Source of the DNA: Altererythrobacter sp.
GTDB taxonomy: Bacteria; Pseudomonadota; Alphaproteobacteria; Sphingomonadales; Sphingomonadaceae
Reading direction: 5' to 3'
Assembly: GCA_024636575.1 (NCBI GenBank)
Contig: JAGXGU010000055.1
Location: 1 to 12,101, forward strand
Length of the DNA: 12,101 nt
The position numbers and the translations under genes were made by a program. A model generated the notes under the pieces. The model had not been told where the DNA came from. It did no database searches and worked only from the letters and a program-made list of their open reading frames with translations. The first letter of the stretch is position 1. Every line of letters starts with the position of its first letter. This document shows, one piece after another, positions 11,565 to 12,101 of the stretch.

Positions 11565-12101
11565 TCATGCTGGCGGCCCTTCGATCTGGTCGGCGGCGCG
11601 CGAGCCCAAATTGCGATGCAGGACCGTGGGCGAAAATCCGGCATCGCGCAAGGCCTCGGCCATGGTCTCTGCCGTATAGACGGAACGGTGACGCCCGCCG
11701 GTACAGCCGAAGCCGATATTCACATAGCTTTTTCCTTGCGCCTGATAACGCGGCAGCAAGGTCAGCAATAAGTCGCGGATCTGGCCAAAGGCTGTGTCGA
11801 ATGTCTGATCTGTCCGGATGTGCGCACCAACCGCGGCATCAAGCCCGGTCTGTTCGCGTAATTCCGGTATCCAGTGCGGATTGTCGAGGAACCGCATGTC
11901 GAACACCAGATCGGCCAAGGGTGGGGCACCCCGGGCAAAGCCGAAGCTGGAGATGATTAACGACATTTCATGCGGCGCGGTTTCGGCGAATCGTTCGCGA
12001 ATAATTTGCTGCAACTGGTTGGTGGCAAATTCGCTGGTGTCGATGATCGCATCGGCCCAGCGCCGCAATGGTTCCAGCAAATCGCGTTCCGCCTCGATTC
12101 C
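11565..12101 (-). CDS. rapZ: RapZ/YvcJ-family nucleotide-binding protein, C-terminal part (gene enters from the right edge)
   Basis: The visible 178 residues are the C-terminal two thirds of RapZ. The frame is open to the window edge (GIEAERDLLEPLRRWADAII), so the P-loop ATPase N-terminus lies outside. Key blocks are ADAIIDTSEF, SLIISSFGFARGAPPLADLVFDMRFLDNP and the C-terminal FGCTGGRHRSVYTAE, the family hallmark. In E. coli this C-terminal domain binds the small RNAs GlmY/GlmZ to steer GlmS synthesis. Outside enterics the role is less clear, but the gene is regularly linked to PTS-Ntr genes and HprK. Being first in transcription order here, it probably shares a promoter further right. The final residues (LGSRAADQIEGPPA) are variable. 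Confidence 0.95.
   Translation of the reverse strand, partial: GIEAERDLLEPLRRWADAIIDTSEFATNQLQQIIRERFAETAPHEMSLIISSFGFARGAPPLADLVFDMRFLDNPHWIPELREQTGLDAAVGAHIRTDQTFDTAFGQIRDLLLTLLPRYQAQGKSYVNIGFGCTGGRHRSVYTAETMAEALRDAGFSPTVLHRNLGSRAADQIEGPPA

Noticed and set aside
1..12101. CRISPR array, prophage, toxin-antitoxin pair or defence cluster
   Set aside because: I found no regularly spaced repeats, integrase, phage structural gene or recognised defence gene. The window is almost entirely housekeeping genes.

Overview
The window reads as chromosomal housekeeping DNA from an alphaproteobacterium, most likely a sphingomonad (Sphingomonadaceae/Erythrobacteraceae). This is inferred from the roughly 60-65% GC coding sequence, the gene neighbourhoods (argH-lipoprotein-lysA; fmt-truA divergent from recR-def; rapZ-EIIA-HPr) and the look of the proteins. 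It has not been checked by a database search. No insertion sequence, integrase, phage gene, rRNA or CRISPR array is visible.

Left part (1-2432). A leftward operon carries argH, a small LptM-like lipoprotein gene and the 5' part of lysA. The first two overlap by 4 bases. A rightward gene for a TlpA-like thiol-disulfide oxidoreductase lipoprotein diverges from argH, and on the best start calls the two coding regions overlap at their 5' ends. This leaves argH's predicted promoter inside the neighbouring gene.

Middle part (2433-5132). A roughly 450-base stretch of lower GC holds one possible 44-residue single-span membrane protein, short tandem repeats and a tRNA-Val(UAC) gene on the minus strand with an encoded CCA end. 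A 17-base palindrome is centred on the predicted -10 box of the tRNA promoter. Next come a rightward L-asparaginase and, convergent and overlapping by 4 bases, a leftward zinc-free medium-chain dehydrogenase/reductase.

Core part (4026-8082). The leftward operon fmt-truA-dehydrogenase diverges from the rightward pair recR-def across only 53 bases. fmt and def are the two halves of the N-formylmethionine cycle. Here they are in separate, divergent transcripts. Def carries an unusual histidine-rich loop.

Island (8083-8591). About 509 bases between def and rmuC have clearly lower GC (about 48%). They contain several hairpins, a predicted promoter, and a 47-codon open reading frame with a very strong ribosome binding site. 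The frame is too short for usual ORF cut-offs. A 9-bp GC-rich stem closed by a GCAA tetraloop sits between it and rmuC. This is the least explained part of the window.

Right part (8592-12101). rmuC runs rightward and overlaps by 28 bases the end of a leftward operon. In transcription order that operon is rapZ (incomplete at the window edge), a mannose-family EIIA, HPr, and a SpoU/TrmH-family RNA 2'-O-methyltransferase. With no sugar permease present, the EIIA/HPr/RapZ set looks like a regulatory (PTS-Ntr type) phosphorelay, and the last three genes are tightly coupled by overlapping stops and starts.
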